Shown piece by piece: positions 1 through 10,083 of a stretch of DNA of 31,296 bases. Both the position numbers and the translations under genes were made by a program. This stretch comes from Nemertoderma westbladi (lineage: Eukaryota; Xenacoelomorpha; Nemertodermatida; Nemertodermatidae). The notes under the pieces are model-generated. The model saw only the letters and a list, made by a program, of their open reading frames with translations, was not told the DNA's origin and did not search any database. The stretch covers positions 1 through 31,296 of the forward strand of contig JAUCBJ010008284.1 in assembly GCA_032718475.1 (NCBI GenBank). The letters are read 5' to 3'. The stretch's first letter is position 1; each line of letters starts with the position of its first letter.

Positions 1-35
1 GGTTAAACTGCTAAAGGTCTTCAAAAGCGCGAACA

Positions 36-1733
36 CTATGAGTTGAGTAGTCCCAATCGGCAATATACAGGCCTATGAGTTGTGTAGTCCCAATCGGCAA
101 TATACATGCCTATGAGTTGTGTAGTCCCAATCGGCAATATACAGGCCTATGAGTTGAGTAGTCCCAATCGGCAATATACAGGCCAATGAGTTGAGTAGTC
201 CCAATCGGCAATATACAGGCCTATGAGTTGAGTAGTCCCAATCGGCAATATACAGGCCTATGAGTTGAGTAGTCCCAATCGGCAATATACAGGCCAATGA
301 GTTGAGTAGTCCCAATCGGCAATATACAGGCCTATGAGTTGAGTAGTCCCAATCGGCAATATACAGGCCTATGAGTTGATATGAGTAGTCCCAATCGGCA
401 ATATACAGGCCTATGAGTTGAGTAGTCCAAATCGGCAATATACAGGCCTATGAGTTGAGTAGTCCCAATCAGCAATATACAGGCCTATGAGTTGAGTAGT
501 CCAAATCGGCAATATACAGGCCTATGAGTTGAGTAGTCCCAATCAGCAATATACAGGCCTATGAGTTGAGTAGTCCAAATCGGCAATATACAGGCCTATG
601 AGTTGTGTAGTCCCAATCGGCAATATACAGGCCAATGAGTTGAGTAGTCCCAATCAGCAATATACAGGCCTATGAGTTGAGTAGTCCAAATCGGCAATAT
701 ACAGGCCTATGAGTTGTGTAGTCCCAATCGGCAATATACAGGCCAATGAGTTGAGTAGTCCCAATCGGCAATATACAGGCCTATGAGTTGAGTAGTCCAA
801 ATCGGCAATATACAGGCCTATGAGTTGAGTAGTCCCAATCAGCAATATACAGGCCTATGAGTTGAGTAGTCCAAATCGGCAATATACAGGCCTATGAGTT
901 GTGTAGTCCCAATCGGCAATATACAGGCCAATGAGTTGAGTAGTCCCAATCGGCAATATACAGGCCAATGAGTTGAGTAGTCCCAATCGGCAATATACAG
1001 GCCTATGAGTTGAGTAGTCCCAATCGGCAATATACAGGCCAATGAGTTGAGTAGTCCCAATCGGCAATATACAGGCCTATGAGTTGAGTAGTCCCAATCG
1101 GCAATATACAGGCCTATGAGTTGAGTAGTCCCAATCGGCAATATACAGGCCAATGAGTTGAGTAGTCCCAATCGGCAATATACAGGCCTATGAGTTGAGT
1201 AGTCCCAATCGGCAATATACAGGCCTATGAGTTGAGTAGTCCCAATCGGCAATATACAGGCCTATGAGTTGAGTAGTCCAAATCGGCAATATGCAGGCCT
1301 ATGAGTTGAGTAGTCCCAATCGGCAATATACAGGCCTATGAGTTGAGTAGTCCAAATCGGCAATATACAGGCCTATGAGTTGTGTAGTCCCAATCGGCAA
1401 TATACAGGCCTATGAGTTGAGTAGTCCCAATCGGCAATATACAGGCCTATGAGTTGAGTAGTCCAAATCGGCAATATACAGGCCTATGAGTTGAGTAGTC
1501 CCAATCGGCAATATACAGGCCTATGAGTTGAGTAGTCCCAATCGGCAATATACAGGCCTATGAGTTGAGTAGTCCCAATCGGCAATATACAGGCCTATGA
1601 GTTGAGTAGTCCCAATCGGCAATATACAGGCCTATGAGTTGAGTAGTCCAAATCGGCAATATACAGGCCTATGAGTTGAGTAGTCCCAATCGGCAATATA
1701 CAGGCCTATGAGTTGAGTAGTCCCAACTCATAG
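36..1733. repeat. 37-bp minisatellite, about 45 copies
   Basis: A tandem array of a 37-bp unit with core CCTATGAGTTGAGTAGTCCC followed by AATCGGCAATATACAGG. Copies differ at a few fixed sites: CCCAAT or CCAAAT, TCGG or TCAG, TTGAG or TTGTG, and GCCTATG or GCCAATG. One copy near 379 carries a 5-bp insertion. The unit is not a multiple of three and lacks stops in several frames, so short frames run through it on both strands; nothing suggests they are genes. The array begins with CTATGAGTT (36-44) and ends next to the inverted AACTCATAG (1725-1733). Confidence 0.97.
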
Positions 1734-3130
1734 TTAAATATCCCTTCCTTGCATTGCTGGAGAAGCAATTACGCTGAGATGCTGATTTGAGATTAGGGGA
1801 TACAATTGGCGATTGGCACTGCCAACCTGTCCACCCAATTGATTAAAGCATCGCCCCAGTCCCAGACACTGCAACTGGAGGGTCTTGGGACGTTAGTGCC
1901 CGCGAGAGGTTAGTGCCCAGCCTAGCGACTTAGTTAGTATATGTAATAAATACAACAGGCCAGGAAAACATTTCCCTGCTGATGCAAACGAGTCGTTACT
2001 TTCTTGAAACTTCTAAGGCAATTTCCAGTCTTTAGTTCCCGCATCTCGTTATTTAACATTTTAAATTCAACTTGGATCTTTTAAGGTCAAAAATATATTA
2101 ACCTCGGTTAGACATGATAGCATTTATATTATTTTGTTTTGCGGTAAAATTTTAAAGGAATGAGCAACAGCGTTTGATTGTTTATAAGTAACCTACTTTT
2201 GATTGAGTATACTTATTAATTTGTTGACCTTTACTGGAGACAGTAAAAAAACAAGGTGCAGTACTACAGTATAATCGTCGGAGGACGCACTAACCAATAT
2301 ATTTTAGTAATTAATTAATGATTTCAAGAAAAATACTCCGTCGACTGTCTGACAATTTGTCGACGATTTAAAAGTAAAGTAGTACTTTTAGTTAATAACA
2401 CTAGCACTAACGTCTCGCGGGCACTAACGTCCCCCAATCAACTGGTGACGGAATTAAATCCTTCAAAAACATTTCAAATTGTTTTTTAAACGGTGTCATA
2501 GATCCATGAACAGAGTTCCACCAGTTTCGTAAAATTCTGGTTGTTCGAAAAATAGTATAAATAAAATATTATTATTACTGTATTAGCTGCTATAGAGGTA
2601 AATGAGTTGGGCATTAACAATATGAGATATCAATTAAAAGAAATGAAGACGTTACAGTGGCACGTTATTCTAACCAAAACAATAAACTAAAGTTTATAGG
2701 ACAGATTACAGTTTAATTTTGGGGAGCATTCAGTTGTTATTTCTGTCGATTTTCCACTGGAGAGGGATCCTTTCTAACTGAGTCAACAGTCAGTCCCTCT
2801 TATCTGATGGTATAATAGCAGTGGGGTTGCTTATCGTTTGATAATTAATAATTTCATGCATCAATATTAATAGAAACCACAAAATTAAATTTGAGCAACA
2901 AAGAATAAATATATGAAAAAAGATAATATAGGGAAAGTTGTGAATGTGCTGCTGCTTAGCTTAAATTAAAATTGCTATTTGGCCTTATTTTACCTTTTGG
3001 ATTAACTCATAATGTTATGAATGACTTTGGCTATATAGATGCGGTGGAGTGTGTGTGTGGTGGTGGGGTGGGGTTGGGGTGGCGTGACATGTTACTCATT
3101 ACTACGTAATACCGAGCTTCCATCACTCAC
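1734..3130. other. Non-coding spacer downstream of the TRPC exons
   Basis: AT-rich sequence without a recognisable coding exon. It holds the inverted-repeat element at about 1887-2433 and a GT/G-rich stretch at about 3044-3085. At least one more 3' exon of the minus-strand TRPC gene should lie in this direction, because the exon at 3131-3373 ends in a strong donor. I could not identify that exon here; it may be short and poorly conserved, or lie beyond the window. Confidence 0.6.
1887..2433. mobile_element. Small non-autonomous DNA element with ~31-bp terminal inverted repeats
   Basis: Positions 1887-1917 read GGGACGTTAGTGCCCGCGAG and onward; the reverse complement of 2403-2433 matches at 29 of 31 positions. 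Each arm holds two direct copies of a GTTAGTGC motif. The interior (about 485 bp) is AT-rich and non-coding, as in a MITE. I could not see a convincing target-site duplication, so the superfamily is left open. A chance 29/31 inverted match at this spacing is very unlikely. Confidence 0.65.
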
Positions 3131-3373
3131 CTTGAGTGAAGAATCTCTTGGGTAATTCCGGTTGCGTAGATTCGAGGATGACGTTTTATTCTTCCGAACT
3201 GAACTAACAAATAGGCATCTATCGAATACAATCCTTTTAACGGCTCTCAATACATAGAATATGCTCTTAGGAGTTACGACGATGTTGAATGGCGCAGGTA
3301 AAGTAGAACCTTCATCGAAATATCCCATCCATAATTTCGTTCTCGCAAACTTCCATTCCATATCTGCGTGATC
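3131..3373 (-). CDS. TRPC: TRPC channel exon: TRP box and proximal C-terminus
   Basis: An 81-codon exon, phase 0 at both ends. It follows acceptor ATATGCAG (3374 upward) and ends at 3131 in a consensus donor AAG|GTGAGT. It encodes [19 protein letters not shown], whose EWKFAR core is the TRP box 1 signature of TRPC channels just after S6, then LPAPFNIV and PKSIFYVL, typical of the TRPC proximal C-terminus. The residues after that are basic and serine-rich (cytosolic tail). If the donor is not used, the frame runs 12 more codons to a TAA at 3092, giving a possible short intron-retention terminus. The next exon was not found. The family is clear; the exact orthologue is not. Confidence 0.92.
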
Positions 3374-3576
3374 CTGCATATTATTATAAATAATTCATAA
3401 ACTTTCGTCGATCTATATTGCTTGCACAATAAGAATGTCTTCTTTTTAATTATACGAATTTCCAATATGGTGTATTTGAATTCGGATGCCATTAATATAA
3501 TTTAACTCAAACTTGAAGTCAGACATGACAAGTTATAAACAACTTTGTAATGTTTAGGAACAAATATAATAAAAGT

Positions 3577-3584
3577 ACTCGCCT
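3577..3584 (-). promoter_or_regulatory. Non-canonical GC splice donor
   Basis: On the minus strand the exon ends GAG and the intron begins GCGAGT. Apart from GC in place of GT it fits the usual GC-AG donor pattern, and it is required to join ...SYQRIE to DHADMEW... in frame. Confidence 0.75.
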
Positions 3585-3784
3585 CAATTCTCTGGTAGCT
3601 CATACTCATCATTGCAATGAGCATATTGATAAGAACTATCATGGATGCGGCATTATAAACGGCAAACAGAGCTTTTCCTGTCATCGTAATTGTATCGTGC
3701 GGTTCAACCAGATCAAATTCTTTGATCCCGTTAGGAGCCAAGGAAAAAAGCGCCAAGTACAAATTCGCTAAAGAGGTAGGCAGA
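3583..3784 (-). CDS. TRPC: TRPC channel exon: pore loop and S6
   Basis: A 202-nt exon on the minus strand. The acceptor is TTTGTTTGTTGCAG (upstream of 3784). One base completes the aspartate codon begun in the previous exon, then 67 codons follow. It encodes the pore region (ANLYLALFSLAPNG) and S6 (FAVYNAASMIVLINMLIAMM), ending SYQRIE, which continues into [11 protein letters not shown] of the next exon as expected for TRPC. The pore helix is closer by eye to the TRPC1-like LFSL type than to the common LFW-x-x-FGL form. The only donor that keeps the frame is GAG|GCGAGT at 3583/3582, a GC-AG intron of 209 bp. The nearby GT (GCGA|GTAC) would shift the frame. Confidence 0.92.
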
Positions 3785-4193
3785 CTGCAACAAACAAATT
3801 AAAATAAATTATTATTTTTACAGTGTAATATGAATGTGAATATGAATGTTAATGATATAGTATAACTGGATGAATTGGTGTTCGGATTGGCATCTTTATC
3901 AATAAATATGTATGTATGATAATATGGTGGCACGGCGCCACCATGGAAAAGGCATGTTTGCACTTGGCTTGTATTGCGATGAGATGTCAAAGAGGATAGA
4001 ACTATGATTATTATATTATAAATAGTAAAACAGGCCCAAATAAAGTAAAAGTATATTTTCTTCGGCCGTTAGCCCAGGGATATCGCACAAAGTCTGATAC
4101 CGGTATGCAAATACCGGTATATATAAACGTATATATACATATTAGTGGTTAACACATGCTGGGCTTGTGCTCAGTATGCAGTGCATCCTTGTT

Positions 4194-4253
4194 ACTTACT
4201 CGGTGTATGTGCCTGGGTTAGGTACTTACTCGGTGTATGTGCCTGGGTTAGTT
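4194..4253. repeat. 30-bp tandem duplication across the TRPC splice donor
   Basis: Two direct copies of a 30-bp unit (4194-4223 and 4224-4253) each contain, on the minus strand, the end of the exon and a full GTAAGT donor. The proximal donor (exon end 4230) keeps the frame. The distal donor (exon end 4200) would add 30 nt containing an in-frame TAA right after ACC GAG, ending the channel before its pore. Confidence 0.9.
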
Positions 4254-4722
4254 GCACAAGTAATTTCTCCTTTATCATCCGTAATGATAATCTCTGGACT
4301 GGCGTATTTCTCGTACAATTGCGATATTCCGCACGAAAATGACAACAATACCAGCATAAATATAAGCAGAAACTTTCCAATATCGATGAGCATACATCCG
4401 AGAGATATCTGCAATGGACCTAAGGAGGGACTCATCTGGAATAAGTATATGATACGAAAGAAGGAAAATACATTGGCAACTGCGAAAACGCATTCCGAAC
4501 AAAGAAGAGGGTCATTGTTGGGCCATTCAAATCTAGGAGCACAAACTGGACCGTATCTTCCATCAGAGTTCATATGTTTGATAAGAATAATTGCCATAAA
4601 TCGAGTTACAAAAGCCAGCAAGTACATAGATAGCATTATAAAGTCCAACCAGTTCCACCATTGTCGACAGTAGGCTTTGAGGCCACTATCCCATACCTGC
4701 TTGCATTCTCCCCATATCATAC
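4230..4722 (-). CDS. TRPC: TRPC channel exon: S2-S3 linker through S5
   Basis: A 493-nt exon. Its acceptor TCTTTATTCAG ends at 4723, and the exon starts in phase 1 (the glycine codon is split with the upstream exon). It encodes GMIWGECKQVW, the hallmark TRPC S2-S3 linker; S3 (NWLDFIMLSMYLLAFVTRF); S4 (FAVANVFSFFRIIYLF); the conserved GPLQISLG linker; and S5 (KFLLIFMLVLLSFSCG), then an extracellular turret with one cysteine. The donor is ACCGA|GTAAGT at 4230/4229, phase 2, matching the next exon. The 3' end of the exon and its donor are tandemly duplicated, see the 30-bp repeat. There are no stops or frameshifts. The protein is a plasma-membrane, probably calcium-permeable, cation channel subunit. 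Confidence 0.95.
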
Positions 4723-4876
4723 CTGAATAAAGAAATGAAATCACATCACTTACATCTCATATGTAGATCGTATGTCTTATGCGCAGGTCGTGTATGAATG
4801 TTTAGCATTATGTACAAAGGAATTATATAGGCAGTAAATATAGACAGTGTAGACATACATAGTGCAGGCGATCAAG

Positions 4877-4890
4877 CCCCCCCCCCCCCC
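4877..4890 (+). repeat. Poly-C tract in TRPC intron
   Basis: About 14 consecutive C residues inside the 4723-6233 intron. Long C runs recur at 10480-10490, 10613-10630, about 13890-13900 and 17849-17857, nearly all C on the plus strand. Confidence 0.9.
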
Positions 4891-5244
4891 ACAGAGCAAT
4901 CACCCTGGAAAGTTTACTCAATATATTTTTGTACAGGATATTTTCATTTCTCAATATTTTTCAATAAAATAAGTCCAAATAAATGCAGTTGTTGATAAAG
5001 CCCCATATTTTACCCTACTGACCGGGTGATATTAAATATTTGACTGCGTATTACATTTTTACAGAGAAAATCTGGTAGAAAATCTCTGGATTTCCGTGGC
5101 ATCAGTGAACCAAAACTATAACTATTGCTAATCATGCTAGAACCATAATATAATACTGCCATAATCAGTATAATGAAATAAATATTTCCAATATATATTT
5201 TGTTACATTATGTAAACTTAACAGCGTTCTGGTCAATTACTCGT

Positions 5245-5273
5245 AACGCTGCAAAGTACTACTTTGCAGCGTT
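5245..5273. repeat. 29-nt near-perfect palindrome, AACGCTGCAAAGTA type
   Basis: AACGCTGCAAAGTA is followed by a single C and then its exact reverse complement TACTTTGCAGCGTT. Another copy of the half-site starts at about 5289. The same motif forms the arms of the inverted repeat at 5800-5896, so this is a repeat family rather than an isolated palindrome. Confidence 0.85.
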
Positions 5274-5799
5274 GCGGCCTATAGGACGGAACGCTGCAAA
5301 GTAATCAATGACATGGAAACAACTTCAATTACCGTATTCCAGAATGTATTATTTCCATTTATGTTAATGAGTGCTACTTTATTATCCAGTTTGCAGTGAC
5401 GGGACTAGCTACTGTATGTAAATAATTTTTTAACGTGTAGGCTACTGTATTCTTTATATAGAAACGTCTAATAGAAGACACTTTAGAGAAATTGACCAAA
5501 GAAAATGGCGACAGTGTTCACTAAAACTTAACGGACACAGACGGTGACTCAGTTTGCTTCAGTCGACAATAGTCAAGATGGATTAATGATTTATCACATC
5601 CATGCAGGAGATAACTTCCAATAAACTTTAATTTGATTTAAATGTATAATTAATACTGTGAAATAAATTTCACTTATATTCGATATAGTACATGATTAAA
5701 ATATATAAATGAGTATCCATAAAATCCTTTCTTCATATACCGAACGCTGATATGTTGAGATAATGTAACAAAATTACATACATCATTGCTTTTAAAGGT

Positions 5800-5896
5800 C
5801 ACTTTTCAGCGTTAAAGAGCCTTGTTTACTTATGTAAACCTCCCTAGCTGCGCTCACTCGGTACATAAATAAACTCGGGTCATAACGCTGCAAAGT
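5800..5896. mobile_element. Small inverted-repeat element, CACTTTGCAGCGTTA family
   Basis: The left arm CACTTTTCAGCGTTA (5800-5814) and the reverse complement of the right arm (5882-5896) differ at one base; about 67 bp lie between. The arms match the palindrome at 5245-5273. It lies in the intron between the S1/S2 exon and the S3-S5 exon. Non-coding; possibly a tiny MITE. Confidence 0.5.
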
Positions 5897-5973
5897 GCTA
5901 CACAATGATGTAAATAGTTATTTTTCATCATTTTTTAAAATTCCAATTAAACCCAGTTGGGGTCTGGGGATGG

Positions 5974-6216
5974 CAGATAGGAAACTGGACGCAATAAAAA
6001 TTCATCCCTCTCCAGGGGAAATTGGACGCAAATACAGTAATAGCTGATTACTCTCAAAAATAAAATTGTAACCTGTTCTATTGTGTTTAGTTTATTGTTT
6101 TGGTTTAAATAACGTACCACTGTAACCTGCTCCTTTCCCTAAATTGAGAATTTAACATTGAGGCGGGATATTAATTCGCCAAGGCGGGTTTTGCGTCCAG
6201 TTTCCCCCCCTGTCTC
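5974..6216. mobile_element. Possible hAT-like MITE beside the S1/S2 exon
   Basis: GGAAACTGGACGCAA (5980-5994) and its exact reverse complement (6191-6205) form terminal-type inverted repeats with CAG...CTG ends. GGGGATGG occurs on both sides (5966-5973 and 6217-6224), an 8-bp candidate target duplication, although the right copy is offset a few bases from the CTG end. A second left-type end, CAGGGGAAATTGGACGCAA, begins at about 6014, so two elements may be nested. The interior has no coding potential. Confidence 0.5.
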
Positions 6217-6233
6217 GGGGATGGTTAACCTAC

Positions 6234-6373
6234 CTGTGGCCCATAAGAATATGAGGTATTCAACCCAGTTGGGGTCTGGGGCCCTTAAATACTGAAACTC
6301 TTCAGAACTGACGTCACGAAATGTATTCTTATTGGCCAGCAACAGAAGCATTAGAAAGTAAATAAACGAACTA
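6234..6373 (-). CDS. TRPC: TRPC channel exon: S1 and S2
   Basis: A 140-nt exon: one base completing a codon, 46 codons, and one base opening the split glycine codon. The acceptor is TTTTTACTTTGCAG (upstream of 6373) and the donor ACAG|GTAGGT (6234/6233). It encodes a hydrophobic S1 (SSFIYFLMLLLLANK), a short extracellular loop, and S2 (NWVEYLIFLWATG), which joins MIWGEC of the next exon after a 1511-bp intron. This order and phase agree with TRPC genes. The exon entering this one (phase 2) and the ankyrin-repeat N-terminus were not recognised upstream in the window. A small inverted-repeat element lies within about 20 bp of its donor. Confidence 0.88.
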
Positions 6374-7419
6374 CTGCAAAGTAAAAATAGGGATTAATAT
6401 GTATTATTACTACTCTATAATAACTATTTACATAATAGTGTGTGAAATAGCACTCGTGTCTTTATTATTTGCCTTTATTCACATGTTTGTTAGTGAAAAA
6501 AACAACTCAGATAATGACACTGTAAATAATTGAATGTATAATATACGTTACATAATTGATTGAGGAAAGCAAAATAAAAGTTATATTCTTTGTCAAGAAA
6601 ATAGTATCGGAAAGAATAACTTTTTCACTAATTTTCATTGACTAAAATTCAATTATATTATGTCCGAGAGTTTTGCACGAGTCACAAGTTGGCAGGTTTT
6701 TAACATGGGCGAACCAAGTGCTAAAATGCCATATCGAGTGCAAAATGAAATACACGAGGCAGAAAATTGCTGCGGCTGGTGGGACTTGTGTCATGCCCGT
6801 GGTGTCGTGGTGCGGGGTCTTTACAATTAGTTAACTTTCGGAGAACATTCAATAGCAAGAATTTCATTATTATTTTGTAAAATATAAGGCAAAGTAACAC
6901 CATTTTTCATGCCGAGTGAACCAATCGGCATATATCGGGCACTACCAATAAACAGATTCTATAGGTTGGTCTAGACAGATAAAATTCACTGGTTAGAAAC
7001 TGCAGAGAAGCGAAGGTATCTCTTTAATCAAGAACTAACAAGTGATTCCACCGGGAACTCTTGAACCCGTAACAAAAGAAGTTATCAAGTCACACAAGGC
7101 CTACGGGAAACAGATTCTTTATAAAACTCTGTAAAAACAACACATGACAAGAGGTGATAATTAACTCTAGAATTCACCAATCTCGACACAGATTAATTAT
7201 TGAGCTGAACAACCAAAGTCAAAATGTATTTTCAGCGCTCAAGTTTATCTTCTTTTTTTTTTTTTTTTTTACAAAAGACCAATAGCAGTCTTTTACATTT
7301 TAAAAGATTTACAGGCTTCTCAGGCCAAAGTCTATCCAGTATTTCTATAGATTAAAGTGTTTGTCTTACAGTTTTTTTTTGTTATTTTCAATGTACAAAG
7401 TTCTTTCAAGAGTTAAGTG
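6374..7419. other. Intron or spacer upstream of the known TRPC exons
   Basis: AT-rich and non-coding as far as I can see. It contains a poly-T run at about 7252-7270 and another at 7372-7379. The next TRPC exon upstream should end in phase 2; I did not find a convincing candidate in this stretch. Confidence 0.5.
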
Positions 7420-8366
7420 GCGCAGCGGCCTGGGAGTCGAACATGGGGCAGCGGCCCGGGAGTCGAAGTTGGGGCAGGCCAGGGAGTCGAAGATGGGGCA
7501 GCGGCCTGGGAGTCGTAGATGGGACAGCGGCCTGGCAGTCGAAGATGGGGCAGTGGCCTGGGAGTCGAAGATGGGGGAGCGGCCTGGGAGTCGAAGATGG
7601 GGCAGAGGCCTGGGAGTCGAAGATGTGGCAGAAGCCTGGGAGTCCAAGATGGGGCAGCGGCCTGGGAGTCGAAGATGGGGCAGAGGCCTGGGAGTCGAAG
7701 ATGGGGCAGAGGCCTGGGAGTCGAAGATGGGGCAGCGGCCTGGGTGTCGAAGATGGGGCAGCGGCCTGGGAGTCGAAGATGGGGCAGCGGCGTGGGAGTC
7801 GAAGATGGGACAGCGGCCTGTGATTCGAAGATGGGGCAGCGGCCTGGGAGTCGAAGATGGGGCAACAGCCTGCGAGTCAAAGATGGGGCAGTGGCCTGGG
7901 AGTCGAAGATGGGGCAGCGGCCTGGGAGTCGAAGATGAGGCAGCGGTATGGTAGTCGAAGATGGGGCAGCGAGCTGGGAGTCGAAGATGGGGCAGCGGCC
8001 TGGGAGTCGAAGATGGGGCATCAGCCTGTGAGTCAAAGATGGGGCAGTGGCCTGGGAGTCGAAGATGGGGCAGCGGCCTGTGAGTCGAAGATGGGGCAGC
8101 AGCCTGGGAGTCGAAGATGGGGCAGCGGCCTGTGAGTCGAAGATGGGGCAGCGGCCTGGGAGTCGAAGATGGGGCAGCAGCCTGCGAGTCAAAGATGGGG
8201 CAGCGGCATGGGAGTCGAAGATGGGGCAGCGGCATGGGAGTCGAAGAATGGGCAGCGTCTTGGGAGTCGAAGATGGGGCAGCGGCCTGGGAGTCGAAGAT
8301 GGGGCGGTGGCATGGGAGTCTAAGATGGGGCAGCGGCCTGGGAGTCGAAGATGGGGCAGCGGCCTG
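7420..8366. repeat. 26-bp minisatellite, about 36 copies
   Basis: The unit is GGCCTGGGAGTCGAAGATGG followed by GGCAGC. It is GC-rich against AT-rich surroundings, with scattered substitutions. Because 26 is not a multiple of three and the unit lacks stops, long overlapping frames run on both strands (for example more than 300 codons on the minus strand). These are by-products of the repeat: no start context, domains or codon pattern support a gene. The first copy begins TGGCGCAGCGG, which resembles an RNA polymerase III box A. Confidence 0.96.
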
Positions 8367-10083
8367 CCAGCAGTTCCTGCTGTTTGATTGTTGTGTTCTA
8401 AATAGAAATCCTTCCAAACATCCCTAAATTTCCATTTAGTTTAATACAGTTTGATAAATTTAGTTTAATAAATTTAATACAGTTTGTTTATCCACAACGC
8501 ACACATCACTAACATGAACCTATACACAGATTCGTAACTCAAACCGACAGTATTAACTTTAAGTTTTTACATTTACTACATATTAGCTACCGCATCCCTT
8601 TCTATAATTAAGTAAATATTTTACATTTTTTTAGGCGATTTATACACGTTCGTGGGGCCTTCGCGCAGCACGAGAGCCTAAATTAGAAAGTACATTATAC
8701 TAATCTCTATTAGATATACGAAAACTGTCTTTCAAAAAATTTGTATGAGTGAAGGCGATGCTATCAGTTTGTGATAAACTAGTTGTAAAAATAGAGATCC
8801 ATTTCAGTTTGCCCTTACACACATTAACTGTCATTTGTAAACCTTCTAACTAGGGCTACTTAAGTTAAGTATGACATTTTAAGTTTTACAGTACCTTTCT
8901 CCTTCATTAGCCTCGTTGCGCTCGTCCTGTTTTGTCTTAAGATAATTTCCCTAAACGGAGACTAACGACCTTTATAACTGTGTAAAGTCTCGAAACTGTG
9001 AGAGTAACTACTGATTTATGGCAGAAGGATACTCGTATCCACTGTAGACTCGTTGCGTTCGTTCGTTTTTGACCAAACTTGAGATTCTTTCTAAACTTTT
9101 GCCGGACTACATACGTACCAAGTTTCGTTTAATTTCATCAAGGAAGAACCGAGTTATTAGCGATCAAAAATTTACGATGACAACGACGACGACAGACAAC
9201 TCGTTAATGGTATCCATATGCTAAGGCTTCGCTGACTTCGTGGCTCGCCCCACAGTACATGAATTTCACGACATAGGGGCTCATAAAAAACATTCGCAGA
9301 TAATCGTTTTAATGATTGGATCTCATGCCAAACATCCTAAAGTATCTGAAATTAGAAGCAAATTCCGCTTTGTGTGGGCTCCTACTTGCAAGTTGAAATT
9401 GACTACATTTTTTTACATCTTCCAAAATCTCTGTGCGAATTTTTCCTACAATTAAGGCGAAAATACAGTCATTATAAATATCATTAATCCTAGTCTGTCT
9501 AATTGCCTGTGTGAGTGATGGTTCAACCTCGGTTGTAGTTGAGAAATAAATTTATATTGGTTTTCTAGAAAGCAATCAACTTCGCTTGAAAAAATAACAA
9601 AAAGCTATTGCGAATTTCGGAATTCCGTAACGAAAACATGACATTTTTAAAATAGCTTTTAAACTACGCAACATGTGACATTCAAATTCTAAATTATTAT
9701 CTTCCTCTAACCGCTGGGAATACAGCGGTTACATTATATATATTAAAATCCGGGATGTCCCCGGCGCTATAATATTGCCATAAATAAAATCATTAAAATC
9801 GACGCACATAACGCTTAAAATAATAGAGTAAGGGCACATAACATCAGAAAGTGGTTAAATTGGTCCTAATAAATAATACTATTTCTATTAGGTTGCCACA
9901 AGTAGACAATATGTGGCGGTTGCGCCACATACGTTGAATATTATTAGCAAGTAGGCAGTATTGTAGGCAGTATGTTCAAAGATATACCATGACACGGGGC
10001 CAACGCCAACATGAATATACATTTCAAGCCAATGTTATCCAACATGAATATACATTTCAAGCCAATGATAGCACACTAAGTAG
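8367..10083. other. Non-coding spacer with degenerate dispersed repeats
   Basis: No gene recognised. At about 8911 and 9049 two related CTCGTTGCG(C/T)TCGT segments occur, and at 9118-9200 there is a phrase (ACCAAGTTTCGTTTAATTTC, then a GACAACGACGACGACAGAC stretch) of the kind found in dispersed repeats of marine invertebrates. A 33-bp direct duplication containing AACATGAATATACATTTCAA lies at about 10007-10072. The motif AATTCCGTAACGA is at 9621-9633. Confidence 0.55.

Noticed and set aside
73-1252. Open frames through the 37-bp array (repeats of GTTQLIGLYIADWDYS type)
   Set aside because: They are produced by a stop-free repeat unit read in all three frames; no gene context or start, and the same peptide phrases appear in each frame.
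4145-4673. Plus-strand frames opposite the TRPC S3-S5 exon
   Set aside because: The minus strand has conserved TRPC residues and splice sites; the plus frame has no family.
6908-6935. Possible single-copy ancestor of the 37-bp unit (ACCAATCGGCATATATCGGGC)
   Set aside because: Only about 15 of 21 positions agree and no flanking similarity was seen; chance is not excluded.
7361-8427. Frames of up to 334 codons on both strands of the 26-bp array
   Set aside because: Overlapping frames on both strands follow from the repeat composition; no independent coding evidence.
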